Positions 11,376 through 23,600 of a DNA stretch of 60,000 nucleotides are shown here, in pieces. A model generated the notes under the pieces. That model was not told where the DNA came from. It was given only the letters and a program-made list of their open reading frames with translations, and did no database searches. The DNA is taken from assembly GCF_963678635.1 (NCBI RefSeq), contig NC_087063.1, positions 29,526,599 through 29,586,598 on the forward strand, in the 5' to 3' direction. The DNA is from Symsagittifera roscoffensis. Lineage: Eukaryota > Xenacoelomorpha > Acoela > Convolutidae. How positions within the stretch are numbered: the first letter of the stretch is position 1; every line of letters begins with the position of its first letter. Both the position numbers and the translations under genes were made by a program.

Positions 11376-13051
11376 GTTCAAAGACAATTTGTTCACATAT
11401 AGCAGGAACATGAAAAATTGACCTCGATATCAATCATGATATGTTTTTGGGGTAAATTATTTTGGAAATTGTGTCTGAGATACTTGATACATCACCAAGA
11501 ATGTTTAAAAAAAAACAGAACAGTTAACAAAAACTTAACTCAAAATTTTTGAGCAAGGATTTGAATAGTTCATTTTTTGCGTTTTAAAATTATCAGATAC
11601 GGAATAAATCTCCGCTTACGCGTCAATAGTGCGAAATATATCGCGCGTTAATTGTCCGAGTCTTTAAACCCCCATAACTTTACAAAAAATGATCACAGGT
11701 GAAATATTTTTTCAAATATAAGCTCAGGACAACAAAACTTTTTGAATGATAAAAAAAATTTTGTCAAAAATGGCTAGTTAAAAAGTCGAAAAATTTTTTG
11801 TAGCGAATTCAAACTCAATACGCCTAAAAATAAAATTTCGCGTCCCTATAAAGGATATTATGAATCTTTTCGCTTGCCTCAATTAAATTTGGAATGTTTT
11901 GTAGCAGAAATAATTCGCCGCTTACGCTACTCGTTACAAAAAAATGGGAATATTTGCACGTAAAATGAGAGCATCAATTTTCAGCTTTCAATCTACAGGA
12001 ATCAATTAATTAATTTTCTTAGGACAGACGTCGGCTTGTTACCAATCAGTTTGAACGATTAAGATTCTTCACCTGCAGTTTTTTGCGAAGTTAATGAAAG
12101 TATAATATTATCACTATGGCCATAATTGGACAATAAAATTCGCAAAGAAACTGCAGTTTTTTGAAAAGTCTTTTTCTTTATAAACTGTTTACTCAAAAAC
12201 TTAAGCTTTTGCCCAAAAAAAGAATAAGTTGTTTCGATACTTATTTGGAAAACTTGGAAACATTCCTTAAAAAAAGCATTGAGCAGTTTTGTAAGCTTAT
12301 AGCTGACAGCTTGAATAGAGAAAACGCTGAAATGCTGAAAATATCAATTATGAAATAGCAGAATATTTTAATATGTATCCAGATTCACCAGATTGAAACC
12401 GAATAAATTGTTGAAAAGTGTTGGTTTAAATGAATAAAGAGTTTAGCTCCAATTTGTTAACTACTTTATTAAAATATGCGATTGAAATTCGATGATTAAA
12501 TTGCTTGATTTAGAATGAAGTAAAAAATTGCTCAATATTTTTATATAATCATTGTCATGCGCGGCCTTTGCATTCAAATTACAAATGATTTAAATTAAGC
12601 GATTGCGCTCAGCTATCATTTGGTTAAATTGGCTCTGTAAAACCCAACCCATTTTAAAAGTTTTGCTTAAATTTCACATTAACTGAATTTTTTTTTGATA
12701 TTTTTGGAGGTTACTATAAGAGCTAAGGCAATTGGATAGAAAGTGGTGTGTATCCTATAATAAAAGTTTTTTATTTTGACCTCTGGCCGCTTACTAAACG
12801 ATAGTGGGCATGTCTAGACTAAGGGGCAGGAACATTTCGGTTTTGTCATTTTCTTCGTAGACAGTTATGAAGCTTAAAACTCAATATAAATTAAGGTGAG
12901 GTGTCAGTCTTCCTCTCCGTGTTATCTCTAAATCGTTCACTGATGAAGCGTGATGCGCGATGTTATAGCGGTGGCAGAAGGGAGGAGTTGTTCACGTCAT
13001 ACTTTTTCTAAAATATCGGTCGGGGGTGGAGGAGGTATGTTTTTATTATAA
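11376..13051. other. AT-rich non-coding region with family-A fragment
   Basis: 11590-11830 is a reverse-oriented family-A fragment (GGAATAAATCTCCGCTTACG, GCGAAATATATCGCGCG, GGCTAGTTAAAAAG). 12110-12165 echoes the head of the 4.2-kb unit (GGCCATAATTGG, CGCAAAGAAACTGCAG). The part next to 13051 should contain the 3' UTR of the exchanger gene. Nothing else recognised. Confidence 0.5.
13042..13047 (-). promoter_or_regulatory. Candidate polyadenylation signal AATAAA
   Basis: On the minus strand AATAAA begins a few bases after the TAA stop of the exchanger gene. If used, the 3' UTR would be only about 25-45 nt. Such hexamers are common in AT-rich DNA, so its use is an inference. Confidence 0.3.
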
Positions 13052-13330
13052 TTATCCCCAGTGTAGCACTCCTTCCAGAAATGCGACCAGTACAAGAGAC
13101 AGGAAGTAAATGATTGCAACAGGGACACTGAGCCACAGCTGATATACCCTCCTGTACTTCAGGGCCACTACACCCATGGCAGCCTCCACTGCCAGGATGG
13201 CAGTTACTTCGGCTGAGAAGTGCCACTGCAGTCCTCGGAAGAACACCAGACCACAGAACACTCCGAGACACAGTGTGTTGTTCATGATGGCCGCAGAGTA
13301 CAGTTGCGTGTACGTCAGCACTAGGTTGTC
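13052..13330 (-). CDS. Exchanger exon 9 (C-terminal)
   Basis: Residues 553-644 and the TAA stop at 13054-13052. Includes TQLYSAAIMNNTLCLG and FRGLQWHFSAEV, both diagnostic for the NCL-like group, and the last two membrane segments (about 592-610 and 617-637). Acceptor TTTCAG|GAC. Confidence 0.93.
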   Translation of the reverse strand, partial: DNLVLTYTQLYSAAIMNNTLCLGVFCGLVFFRGLQWHFSAEVTAILAVEAAMGVVALKYRRVYQLWLSVPVAIIYFLSLVLVAFLEGVLHWG

Positions 13331-14585
13331 CTGAAACAATTGAATTGCTTTATTTCAAACATGCTCGTTTTATTTTTGGATTCGGTGCTTTTTTCATCTG
13401 TCGCAATGATTTTAGTAAATGATTGTCAGATTGCTCGGATGATGTGCAAAAAAGCTTCGACTTTCGGCGAGTTTTTTTCAAAGTTTTTAACATCACTGGA
13501 GTTGCCAAATTCTGGGTAAGTTTCAACTACAAAAACTAATTAATCATTGAAGAACTATTTCGAATAGAAAAAAGTCAGGTTTAAGTTTAAGTTTTGTAAA
13601 ATTTTGGGCGCCCATTTAAATAATGAGGAAGAGGCGTTAAAAATAAACTGAACATGATAACGCATAGATATTAGGTGAATCACATCAAATTATATCTTTA
13701 ATCAAAATCAGGGGCGGATTTAGGGGGGGGGGGGCGGACGCCTTCTCTCAGGGATTCGACCCCCTGCTGACCCAAAGGGTCCCCCTTTGGTACTTTTTAA
13801 GAATTCCATTTTGGCCGACCGACCCTAAAATTTTTCTAAAGGCGCCTTAATATATAATAAATTTGAGCGGGAGCGCGCGCCAAAAAAACACGATTTTTTT
13901 GTCAAAATTTTCCAAAAAGGGCTCAAAAACGGCTTATTTGACCTGTTTTTTCAAAACAATTTTCTTTTTGGTGCTTTAGGAGAGCTCGGAAAATCAATTT
14001 GGTCGGCCCAAAAAATAGTCGCCAAAACTTTCGAGTTTTTTTTGAAAAACCGCCCTCCTTCCTCGAGAAAATCCTAGATCCGCCCCTGCATAGGATGGAA
14101 AAAAAGCACAAACCGACGATTCAGAGCCTTATGTCACCTTCTTCATCTTCCATTATAAAGAATCAGGAAAATTTAAACGGCTAATCCTTGTTTTTGCATG
14201 TTTGAAATTCATTTACTTTTCACATACTTTTCATTTACGGCTCACTTATCTGGATATTTTTTCTCTGGCATTAAAGTTATACTTCGACGTGTACAGTTTA
14301 CCATAATTTAAGGCAGTGAAACAGGATGAGAGTGCAGCATAATTTACTCTATATAGAGGGTTTGCTTATTCCATCTATCAAACTATCACATTAGATTTTG
14401 TCTCAAGCCAATATTTCTTAAAAATTAAATAGCCCGAAATAAATAATTTTTATAGAGGAAAAAAGCGTTCAATTTGTAAATGATGGTTTGAAAAAGTGTG
14501 GAATGCTTTGCCTGCTCGTTTGGTTGATGTGTGTGTTGTGTGTGTGTGTGTTTGTGTGTGTTTGTGTGTGTGTGTGTGTGTGTGC

Positions 14586-14642
<57 letters not shown>

Positions 14643-14655
14643 TGTGTGTGTGTGC

Positions 14656-14687
<32 letters not shown>

Positions 14688-17600
14688 TAGTGTAAGTGTG
14701 TGTGTGTGTGTGTGTGTGCGTGTGTGTGTGTGTGTGTGAGTGTGGGTGTGTGGACATATGGATACCTTTTCTTTCTTCATGGCGAATGAGATGGAGGAGA
14801 TGAGCTCGGAGGCGTTACTGCAGAGGGGCGTGACCACGAATGAGACGTAGAAGGGGGAAATGGGCAGGTGCTGTCTCAACTTAGGGTCAGTCAGTCTGCT
14901 CAGAGTGTCACACATCGGGTCACTGAACACAGTCACCAGACCGACGCCTAAGGTCAATCAAGTTCAATGTGACAGAAACACTAACAAAATGTATGACATA
15001 AAATCAAAACACTATTGAACGTTTTCGCTCTGACCACAAAATTGAAAGGCAATTAGTATTCGGGTGTATTTTAGTTATTTCCTCTTAGGCTTAGGTGCCA
15101 CAACTAAACGTCAGATTGGGTGGGGTGATAAGCCATATAAAATCACAATCAATTATGACTTGATTGATATCAAGTTAAAAACTTCTCTCAGTGTTGCTGC
15201 CGACAAAAACCCGCTAGAAAATTTTGTGTGAAGTTTATTTAGTCTTCTATCAGTTAAGAGCGATTAAAGTAAACGAGAAAAACAATCGATAGAGCTGAAA
15301 ACTCTTTGATAGAGCCTAAAAAACGAAAATTCTAGCCAGTACTTAGAAAACTAGTATTTGAAGCTTCATTCTGCGTTTTCCTGGCACCGAAAATTCATAT
15401 CTATGAAAATCAACTTCTACAATACATTTTAAAAGTTAGAAATTTTTTATAAGTTCTAAATAATATTCGTTTTGTTAATAATTGGCAATGATAAGAGCAG
15501 CCTTTTCTTATGTTTGAAATAAAAAACGATTCAAAAATAAATGTGCTTTGGACCCTTCTGTGCTAGTTGCGTACTAATCGGCAATTATTGTTGTTCCGGC
15601 AAATCTAAAATGGGAAGGAACTTTGTCGTGGGTCTTTTAGTGTTTTCTTTTGCTTTCCACGCGAAATCAGGAATCATAAAAAGAAGGGGTCGATGACTGG
15701 TATTGCAAGAAAGCCCTTTCAGTTGGAATCCGTACAACATTAAACAATTTGAAACAGTTTTCCCAGTGTCGAGAAAAACCGATTTAAATTTTGTAAGTTT
15801 TAGTCTTATTTCCAGCAAGTAGGTCTTAAAAAAATTTTTCAATAAAAAATGAAAAATATATAGTTTCACTCCAGGAAAACTAATTTTGGAAGCTTAATTT
15901 AGTAGTTCATCTTCGGCATTAAAAATTTTTGAAACTTTTTTTTTTCAAAAAAAAAGAAATAAACGGTTGTCGATTATATGTCTAATTCGCTAATGCTCAG
16001 TGCGTTTGTATAAAGATCTCATTACACCACGCACTAAAAACGAATTTTCTATGTTACTTGCACAATAACCGGCTACCCACATTTTCAGATTTCAACATGT
16101 CACAGAAAAACTTTCGGGAAACATAACAAGTATCTCGAAGTTATGCGAAAAAGTCTCTGTCTATTTAGTACTCCAACTGCATGTTTGTTCTCACCTGTCG
16201 TGAGCAGAGCTAGTGACTTGAACATGACCAAACTTCTTGATTCCTTCTCACTCGATGTTCCCTCTCCCTCCCTCTCCCCTTCCGTCTTCTCTTTCTTCTG
16301 TGCATCTCCTCCCACAGACCCATTCTGCATCTTGTGCATCTCTATCCCCTCCCCCTGCTGCTCCCCTCCCCCCTCAATTGCGCCGTAGTGTCCCCCACCC
16401 CCATCGGAAGACTCAATATCCCCCATGTTGTCCCGGTGGTGTTTGCGCACTCTGGCGTGGATGCGCCACGTCGCAAAGTATTTTTTCTCTAACATGTGTT
16501 CTCTAAATATTAAAAGAATACAGTTCCTCATTTCTGTGTTTTTTTTTTGCTTTTTGATGGTTTAAAAAATTGATTTTCTGAAGAAAATCATGAATAGTTT
16601 TAGTATTAATTCATTTCTTATCTCTCAAAAACAACGATTTCATGTGCCATAATGATCCGAAAACTTCCAAAAAGAATTGAAAAAACTTGTTCTTGGATAT
16701 TAGGAAAGAAAACTAACAACTAGCATGTTTTTTTTTCTCGAGTCTGAATCAAGGGAGGTCGAGATCTAAATATGACTGCTCCATAAAAAAAGGTTTGTTC
16801 TGAAGCCCTTCCTATGAAATCTTCTTCACACCTGTGGCTCACTTATCTGGATATTTTTCCTCTGGCCTTAAAGTTTCACTTTGATGTGTAGAGTTTACAA
16901 TAATTTAGGGCCGAGAAATAGAGCGAGAGCGCAGCATAATTTTATATAGAGGGTTCAATCTAGCTATCAATTAATCACATTAGATTATGTGTCTCAAGTC
17001 AGTGTTTCATGAAAACTAAAATAGACCAATTTTAGTTTTTTAACAAAAAAAGCGTTCGATTTGTAAATGGCATTTTAAAAAAGTGTGAAATGTATTGTGT
17101 GAGGTTTTTTGAGGTCATATATGAGGAATAAATAGGATTTCAATCCAAAATCGGACAATTACAGATGGAATTTAATAGGTCGGGCGGAAGCAACCCCTTT
17201 CTTTGAACTGACTGTATTTACCTGTAATCTGGATTGTCCTGTAATTGAGTGTATCCATATTGCGACTGATGTTGCTGCCCACCCCCATTCGAGCCCCAAG
17301 CTCCACCCGTCTTCCCTCCTCCAGAAAAGGGGTATCCTGGAGCTCCTGTTGGACCTAGAGAAACACAAACATGTTTAGAATCAGACGGACACGTCAATCG
17401 ATACCTGAGCTAAATTAAAACTGCATTAAAACAAGATGATTTCATATTGCTTAAATAAAGCCAGAACAGATACCTGTTTATATAAAAACTAAGAGTCAAT
17501 TGTACTACAATTCTCTGATTTTCAATGCAAATCTTGCTATGTAGATGAACCATTACGTCGCTTTCCCATTATGAATCTTCCCCTAAACCGTAGAGCCTTC

Positions 17601-20600
17601 TTCTATAGATGTATGAGTTTTGAGAATGATTTCTGAATAAAAGTTGTAATTCCAGACACTTAAGACTTGAGGAGAATCATTTTTATGTGATCAAATACCT
17701 AATTAATGGTTTTAACAGTTTTTCTTATAAAAATAACGGATATATTTAACTATTAACCTAGAGCTCTCAAATTTGTGCTAGTCTAATTAGTTTGATGTTA
17801 TGCAATGCCAAAACTATATATCAACAAGGATAGCCGGTTGCTGTGGATTCTTTAACAATTACATAAAAGTTTTTTTTTCAATTAGTGTTGTTTTTGTGCG
17901 AGGTGGTTATGAAAGGATCTGAAAAATCCTCAAACTTAGGTATGTTCGACATTCACAAAAAATAGACAAATCGAACCTCAATTTTTGACAAAAAATGACG
18001 CGAAAAAAATGTAAACAAAATCCAAAAAAATGCAAACATTTTTTCCAATTTTTTTTGCAGCCATTGTTCTGTTTCTTTTTTTTTTGAAAAATTGTTATTC
18101 CAAAAATTGCGCTTAACAACTTCAAAAAACCATTTTCTTAAACGTTTTATGGTACATCGTTCTATATGTGCGCGCTGGTTTTAGTCGCTTGCAATTAGAC
18201 TAGCACTCAAAAATTTCAAACCCGTTTTTCTCGACACTGGGACAACTTTTTGAAAAATTCGTTCGAATCAAAATTAAAAAGGATGTTGTATGATACATCA
18301 TTCCTTCCATTACGATGATAATTTGTGACCAGTTTTTTGATTGAAAAACAAAATAAGCCTGCTCGCTCACCGCATTTGCTCAAAATTAGACCAAAAATCA
18401 AATATTTGGGGCGGGTTTTCTCATTACTGAGGAATTTTTTCATTTTTTTTATTTCGTTCAAGTTACGAAGAGAAAAAAGTTTAATTTGATTTATTATGAA
18501 TATTTGAATAATTGCGGCACTTGATTTTTCATAAAAACATAAAAAAGGAGAAAAAAACCCAAAACACCCGAATACACAGTTCTTACCCATTTTTCAATTG
18601 TTCGAAATCCGTAATAAAGTTTTTTTTTTCAAATCACATGACAAATTAACTTAGTGGGACAAAGCAAACCTAAAATTTGTTTTTCACAATTGATATTAGA
18701 CGTTTACTTCTGTACTTTTTTTTAAAAATGTGCCTGGGAGAAGAATTTCTAATAAGTTTGTCAGATTTATCAAGTCGTTTTGCTTTGAGATGGATTTTTT
18801 GCAGCCCTTATTGTGTATTGAAAAGTATAAACAATCCTGTCAATTTTAGCATTAATTTAACCAAAATACTTATTTTACTCACCTAAGTAATTTTGTTTCA
18901 AACAAATTGAGACAAAATTAATCATTGTTAGGGCAAAAATAAGTCAGATCAATTTTGATAACTCAATTGCAACATATAGTTTCCTCACATGGTTCGACAT
19001 AAAATTCTGAAAATCAGAACATAACTATAAGGTAAAAAGTTTTATTGAGTTTGTCAGGATAAACGTTTTTAAAAAACTGTTATACCGCCGTTTTGTTTAT
19101 CGTGAAAGTCATTGTCCTATTAGTCGTGTGATGGTATGCTTAATCTGAAGTTCTTGTATCTCATTCTTTTTTCTGGTAGGTTGAACAAGCTTGAATTTGC
19201 ATTTTATTTGATGATAATGTTTTGTTTTCTATCATTTTAACATTTGAGTTTCGATTCATTGCTTTATTTTTTCATTCCAGTAATTTTTGCATTTTTGCTT
19301 GATTATTTTTTTCCTGTTTCCGAAAAAATTGCTGTTTTCACCTTTAGAGTGTAGGTATGTTTTCCAATTTGAGTTTAATCATATTCATAACTATTTTGTT
19401 ACATTTTGCCTCAGAAGTTACATGTGGTTAAGCTCCATTTTACCTCGTCATAGCAACTCAAATATCACAAATAAAGTTTCAAGGCAACCATCTGAAATAT
19501 TGGAAGTCAAAATTAAAGTTTTTTCCTTTTTTTAAATATCAAATTTCGTGAAACAATTAAAATCGTACCGTAATCTTAAACTTTCCGTTTATACTTTTCA
19601 TAAATTGAGAACTATATTGTGAATACATTTTTTTGCGTTATTTCTTCCGATAAATAAAAAAATATGGGTACATAATTTCACCTTCAAGCCGTTTCTTTTT
19701 GAATTAGAATTGAAACTTATTTTCATTAAATTTTATTTTATATTAAGCTTGCAGACAATCTGAAGCAAGGCAACCAGGGGAAACCTTTTTGGAATTTTTT
19801 CGCAAACATTTTTGATTTTAACATCAAAAATTCCGATAAAAAATTTGAAATTTGTTTTTGTGATGGTTTTGTTCAATAATCATGTTGAATACTCCGAAAA
19901 AGATGTAGATAAGAGCTACAACAAAGTCTGGAGTAACGAATACAGGACTTAACCAGCTTGCTGCTCCGACTTTCGAAGGCGAAGAATACATATGCTATGA
20001 GTGTTTTTTTTCTAAATTTAGACTAATGGTCGAAAGAGTATTTGTATCTTTGTGGGATCAATATTTAGAACCCCACTATATTTAGAATTTTTTGAACCTC
20101 ACACTATATTATTCTGCCACGAGACGATCTTAACTGATCGTTTTTTAATTTGATGCTGAAAAAATCAGACGAATTGCTCACGCGTGACGATTTTTCCCGC
20201 ACTACTATTCGTTCCAAATTGAATTTAATGCAAGTCATTTGGTTTGATTAATTCCATGAACAAAAGCGTAAGAACGTTCAGTTAAAAGGTTGTCGGAACA
20301 TTCCGGGCTTTGCCCTGTTACCAGCAGTCGGTCTAAAAGTTTGGCTGCTGCTACAAATAAAATGTATTTTTGATGTACAAGAAAAAATTATCTACCAACC
20401 CAAATTTGTTTGTGATAGGCCATAAATGGTATTGTCATCGAAAAAATGTAACCGGGTAAAATTGTCATAGAATTTTCATGCAAATCTATGAGCATAAGAA
20501 ATTGCACGAAATGTCTATGATTAGTGATTTTTCATATATGGAAATTGTATGACTAGAAGTATTCCATAAATAAAAAAAAATCGATTTTGTTCAAAATTTT

Positions 20601-23600
20601 TGGGTTGTGTTCGTAACCGAACACAAGTGACAAAGACCTTGGTTTGCTCAATATTAGAGTCACCATAGGTTAGATTGTCTTGTGAAATGTTTTTTTTTGG
20701 GGGGGGGGAAGTTCTTAACTACTTTAAAAGATTTTTGTTGTCGTCATCAAAAAAAGCAAGTCGCAAAAAATAAAATGTTTGCAATTTTTTTTATATTTAT
20801 GATGATACACCGACTTTTAAAGCAAAAAAAGGAGAAATATCTTTTGAAATTTCGATGACACCATTTTAGTAAAATGTATGAAGTTTGTATGACTAGTATT
20901 TTTTCATAGACTTAGTTAATGGAATTGTATGATTAGCATTTTTGGTCTATGGAGGTCAACCCGGGCTACCACCGTTTGTGACATACTGTATAGCCAAATA
21001 GTTCTTTGAGAATCACTTAATATCTTTTACAGACTATTACATTTTCAAAATCTTTGACCTAATAAAATGATTGTAACTTGATTATTTGAATGAACGCTTT
21101 CACTAAGCTAAGTGGGTTTCCATACCTTGATGTAAATTCGTGATCAGAACCATAGGAAGTCAAAATTCTATGCAACCTGCCCTACTAACGATTCTGATAG
21201 CCAAAAATTTCAATTTTTAACGGATGCGAGCCCGGGAATTTTTTGAGGGGGAACTTATGATGAATTGTCAGAATATTTCGTCGCTTTTTTTAGGTCGACA
21301 AAATCGATTTTCCGTGCTCTCAAAAAAAAGGGCAATACACAATTTTGTCAAAAGTATTTGCGCTACAATCGAGCTTTGGAAAAACAAACAATAAATGACA
21401 TTTTAGGTGACCTGTGTTGAAGTTTGTATTCTCCCATAAAATTTTTTGATACTGGCGCTGATTGCTTTTTCAAAAAAAGGTGGTAAACTACCACTAAAGG
21501 GGGGCAGGGGGTAGAGGAGAGGGTTAATCCTGCCCGCTGCACGCTACTCACCTCTCCTCCTCAATTTTTCCAGATGTGGTCCTGATTTGATCATTGAGAG
21601 GTAAAAAGGCTTAAAGGTTCTTGCCTTTAAAAAAACGCTTAACGCTTACTAAATAATAATTTAGATAAAATGAGAAAAATCATTAATTTTTCTCAGTGAA
21701 AGAGCGAAATGATACATTTATTTATATTAATGTATCAAAAATAATGACGCCAACATTGAAAATTGGGTGCAGAGATAATACACCAACAGAAGTTTCAAAC
21801 ACAGATAAATCAACATAAAACACCAGAAAACGTCAGCTCAATACAATTCAGCTTAAGACATGTGAAAAATTGAAAAAAAAAATCAAAAAATCAAAACAAA
21901 ACTGCTATGCATAAAGTTTGTAGGATAGATGCACACTAAAGGTACAAAGTCTTAAATAATTTTGCATATATTTTCAGTTGCACATCGATTTTCCATTTTT
22001 TTGATAATGACGTCGGGCATTGGTCTTTCCACCTTATTTTAACCTTTTTGCTCATCCTTGAAGCCTGGGATGAACTTGGAAAGGAATGGGTGCTTTGCTG
22101 ACACAATTTTTTGAAAGTTGCCGTTTCGTTCCTCAAATACATTGTTCGGACGATGTTCTCCGTTAAAAAACTTATCAAAAACGTTCCGATCGACAATGTC
22201 AAATTTTGGTTTGACATGTCTTTTCCATCGTTAGGCACCAATAAGAAAGCCTTTGAATTAGTCCGAAAAGAAAGAAATTCTTCTGAATGATCCTCTTTTT
22301 AGAGCTAATCGATCGAATGCGATTGTTACGTCATCAACAAGTAAGATCGCACGACCAACCATTTTTGATATTTAGGCCAAAACTATCATTGTTCAAGTAA
22401 TTAATTGTAAATCCAAGTTTTTGCACATTGCGTCATGCTGTCTGGCCCAAGAGGAAAAAACAGAATTGAAGCTCTTTATCCAGCTTTGTTTCCTTAAAAA
22501 CATTACCGTTGGTAGCACAAAATTGATTACTACCTCCTCCAAATAGTTCTGATTAGCAAAATTGTTTTTTTTTCGTATGTGTCGTGAGTGAGTGGGTTGT
22601 CGCGTATGTTAAAAACTTGGTAGAAGACGTCGTTCCGTCCCTGACATTGGACTGAGAAAACAGATTGAGCGTAAGTAATATTGCAAATATCAAAAATTGA
22701 TTGTCTAATTCACCAGATAACCATAACTTGAGCGTATTGCCGCTGTGTGTGAATTTCAAAGGATCTGAATTTTCTTCGATGGTCTCAACTTGTTTTTCGT
22801 TTTGGCAATGATTTTGTAGCTTGCAGCCTAGTTTTGCTTATACGTCAACTTGGGCAATGAAGACAATCAGTCGGAGAATGTTACTAGTGTTTGTTATCTT
22901 TTCTCGAACTCCGTTAGCAAACTTCTCAGCTTAAACTTTTGAGAAACAAAAGTTTAAGCTTGGTGATTGAGCGTGCTCGGTGATTGAGTGTGTTCTGTCT
23001 TTAGGGTAAAATCTTGCATTTTCTCCAATTTCTCCAAATAACCCACAGCTTTGCAATTTCTGATTGAACATTGCCATAGTGAAAAGTCGTTTCTGAATTT
23101 TTTTACGGTATTTTTTTCACCAAAATAAACATGGTTTTTCTGCTTTCAGATAGTACAATTTCTACTTTATATGTCAAACTTTCATTAAAGTCTTTGAATG
23201 AGAATTATTCAGATAATCTTCCACATTTCATTAGACTTAGTTACTTAATGAGGATTAAAACAAAGTGATTGTTTGAATGAACCAACTAACTGAAAAATTT
23301 TGGTGTTAAACTCGGGACCGGTTTCTGGTTGGACAAAACTTGAATTGCCATTAATTTAAATTTTAGGAAGCTTAATTTTCTCTTTAGTTTTAACCAACAA
23401 CTCAAAAAACCTGATAGGTGGTTGCACGCTCCCCCGCCTGTGACTTCATAAGAATAACAGCGTCACTGTGTGGCCGATACGTGGCAAGGGTGGTCAACTT
23501 CTAACTAATAACCTTTTTGACCGTCTAAAAAATCTCTTTTGTGGGTCTGCTTTTTGTGTAAATTGGTCTGCTTTTTGTGTAACTTCTAACTATTTGCTTT

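Noticed and set aside
14425-14957. His/Thr-repeat and Cys/Val-repeat proteins on both strands
   Set aside because: They are translations of the (GT)n microsatellite; only the part from 14766 to 14947 on the minus strand is real coding sequence (exon 8).
16143-16506. Ser/Pro-rich plus-strand ORFs opposite exon 7
   Set aside because: They are antisense shadows of the Gly/Glu-rich exchanger exon 7, which fits splice sites and phase.
22553-22759. 68-codon minus ORF upstream of the decayed relic
   Set aside because: Frame does not join the relic frame and shows no coding bias; it may be part of the same dead element, but this cannot be supported.
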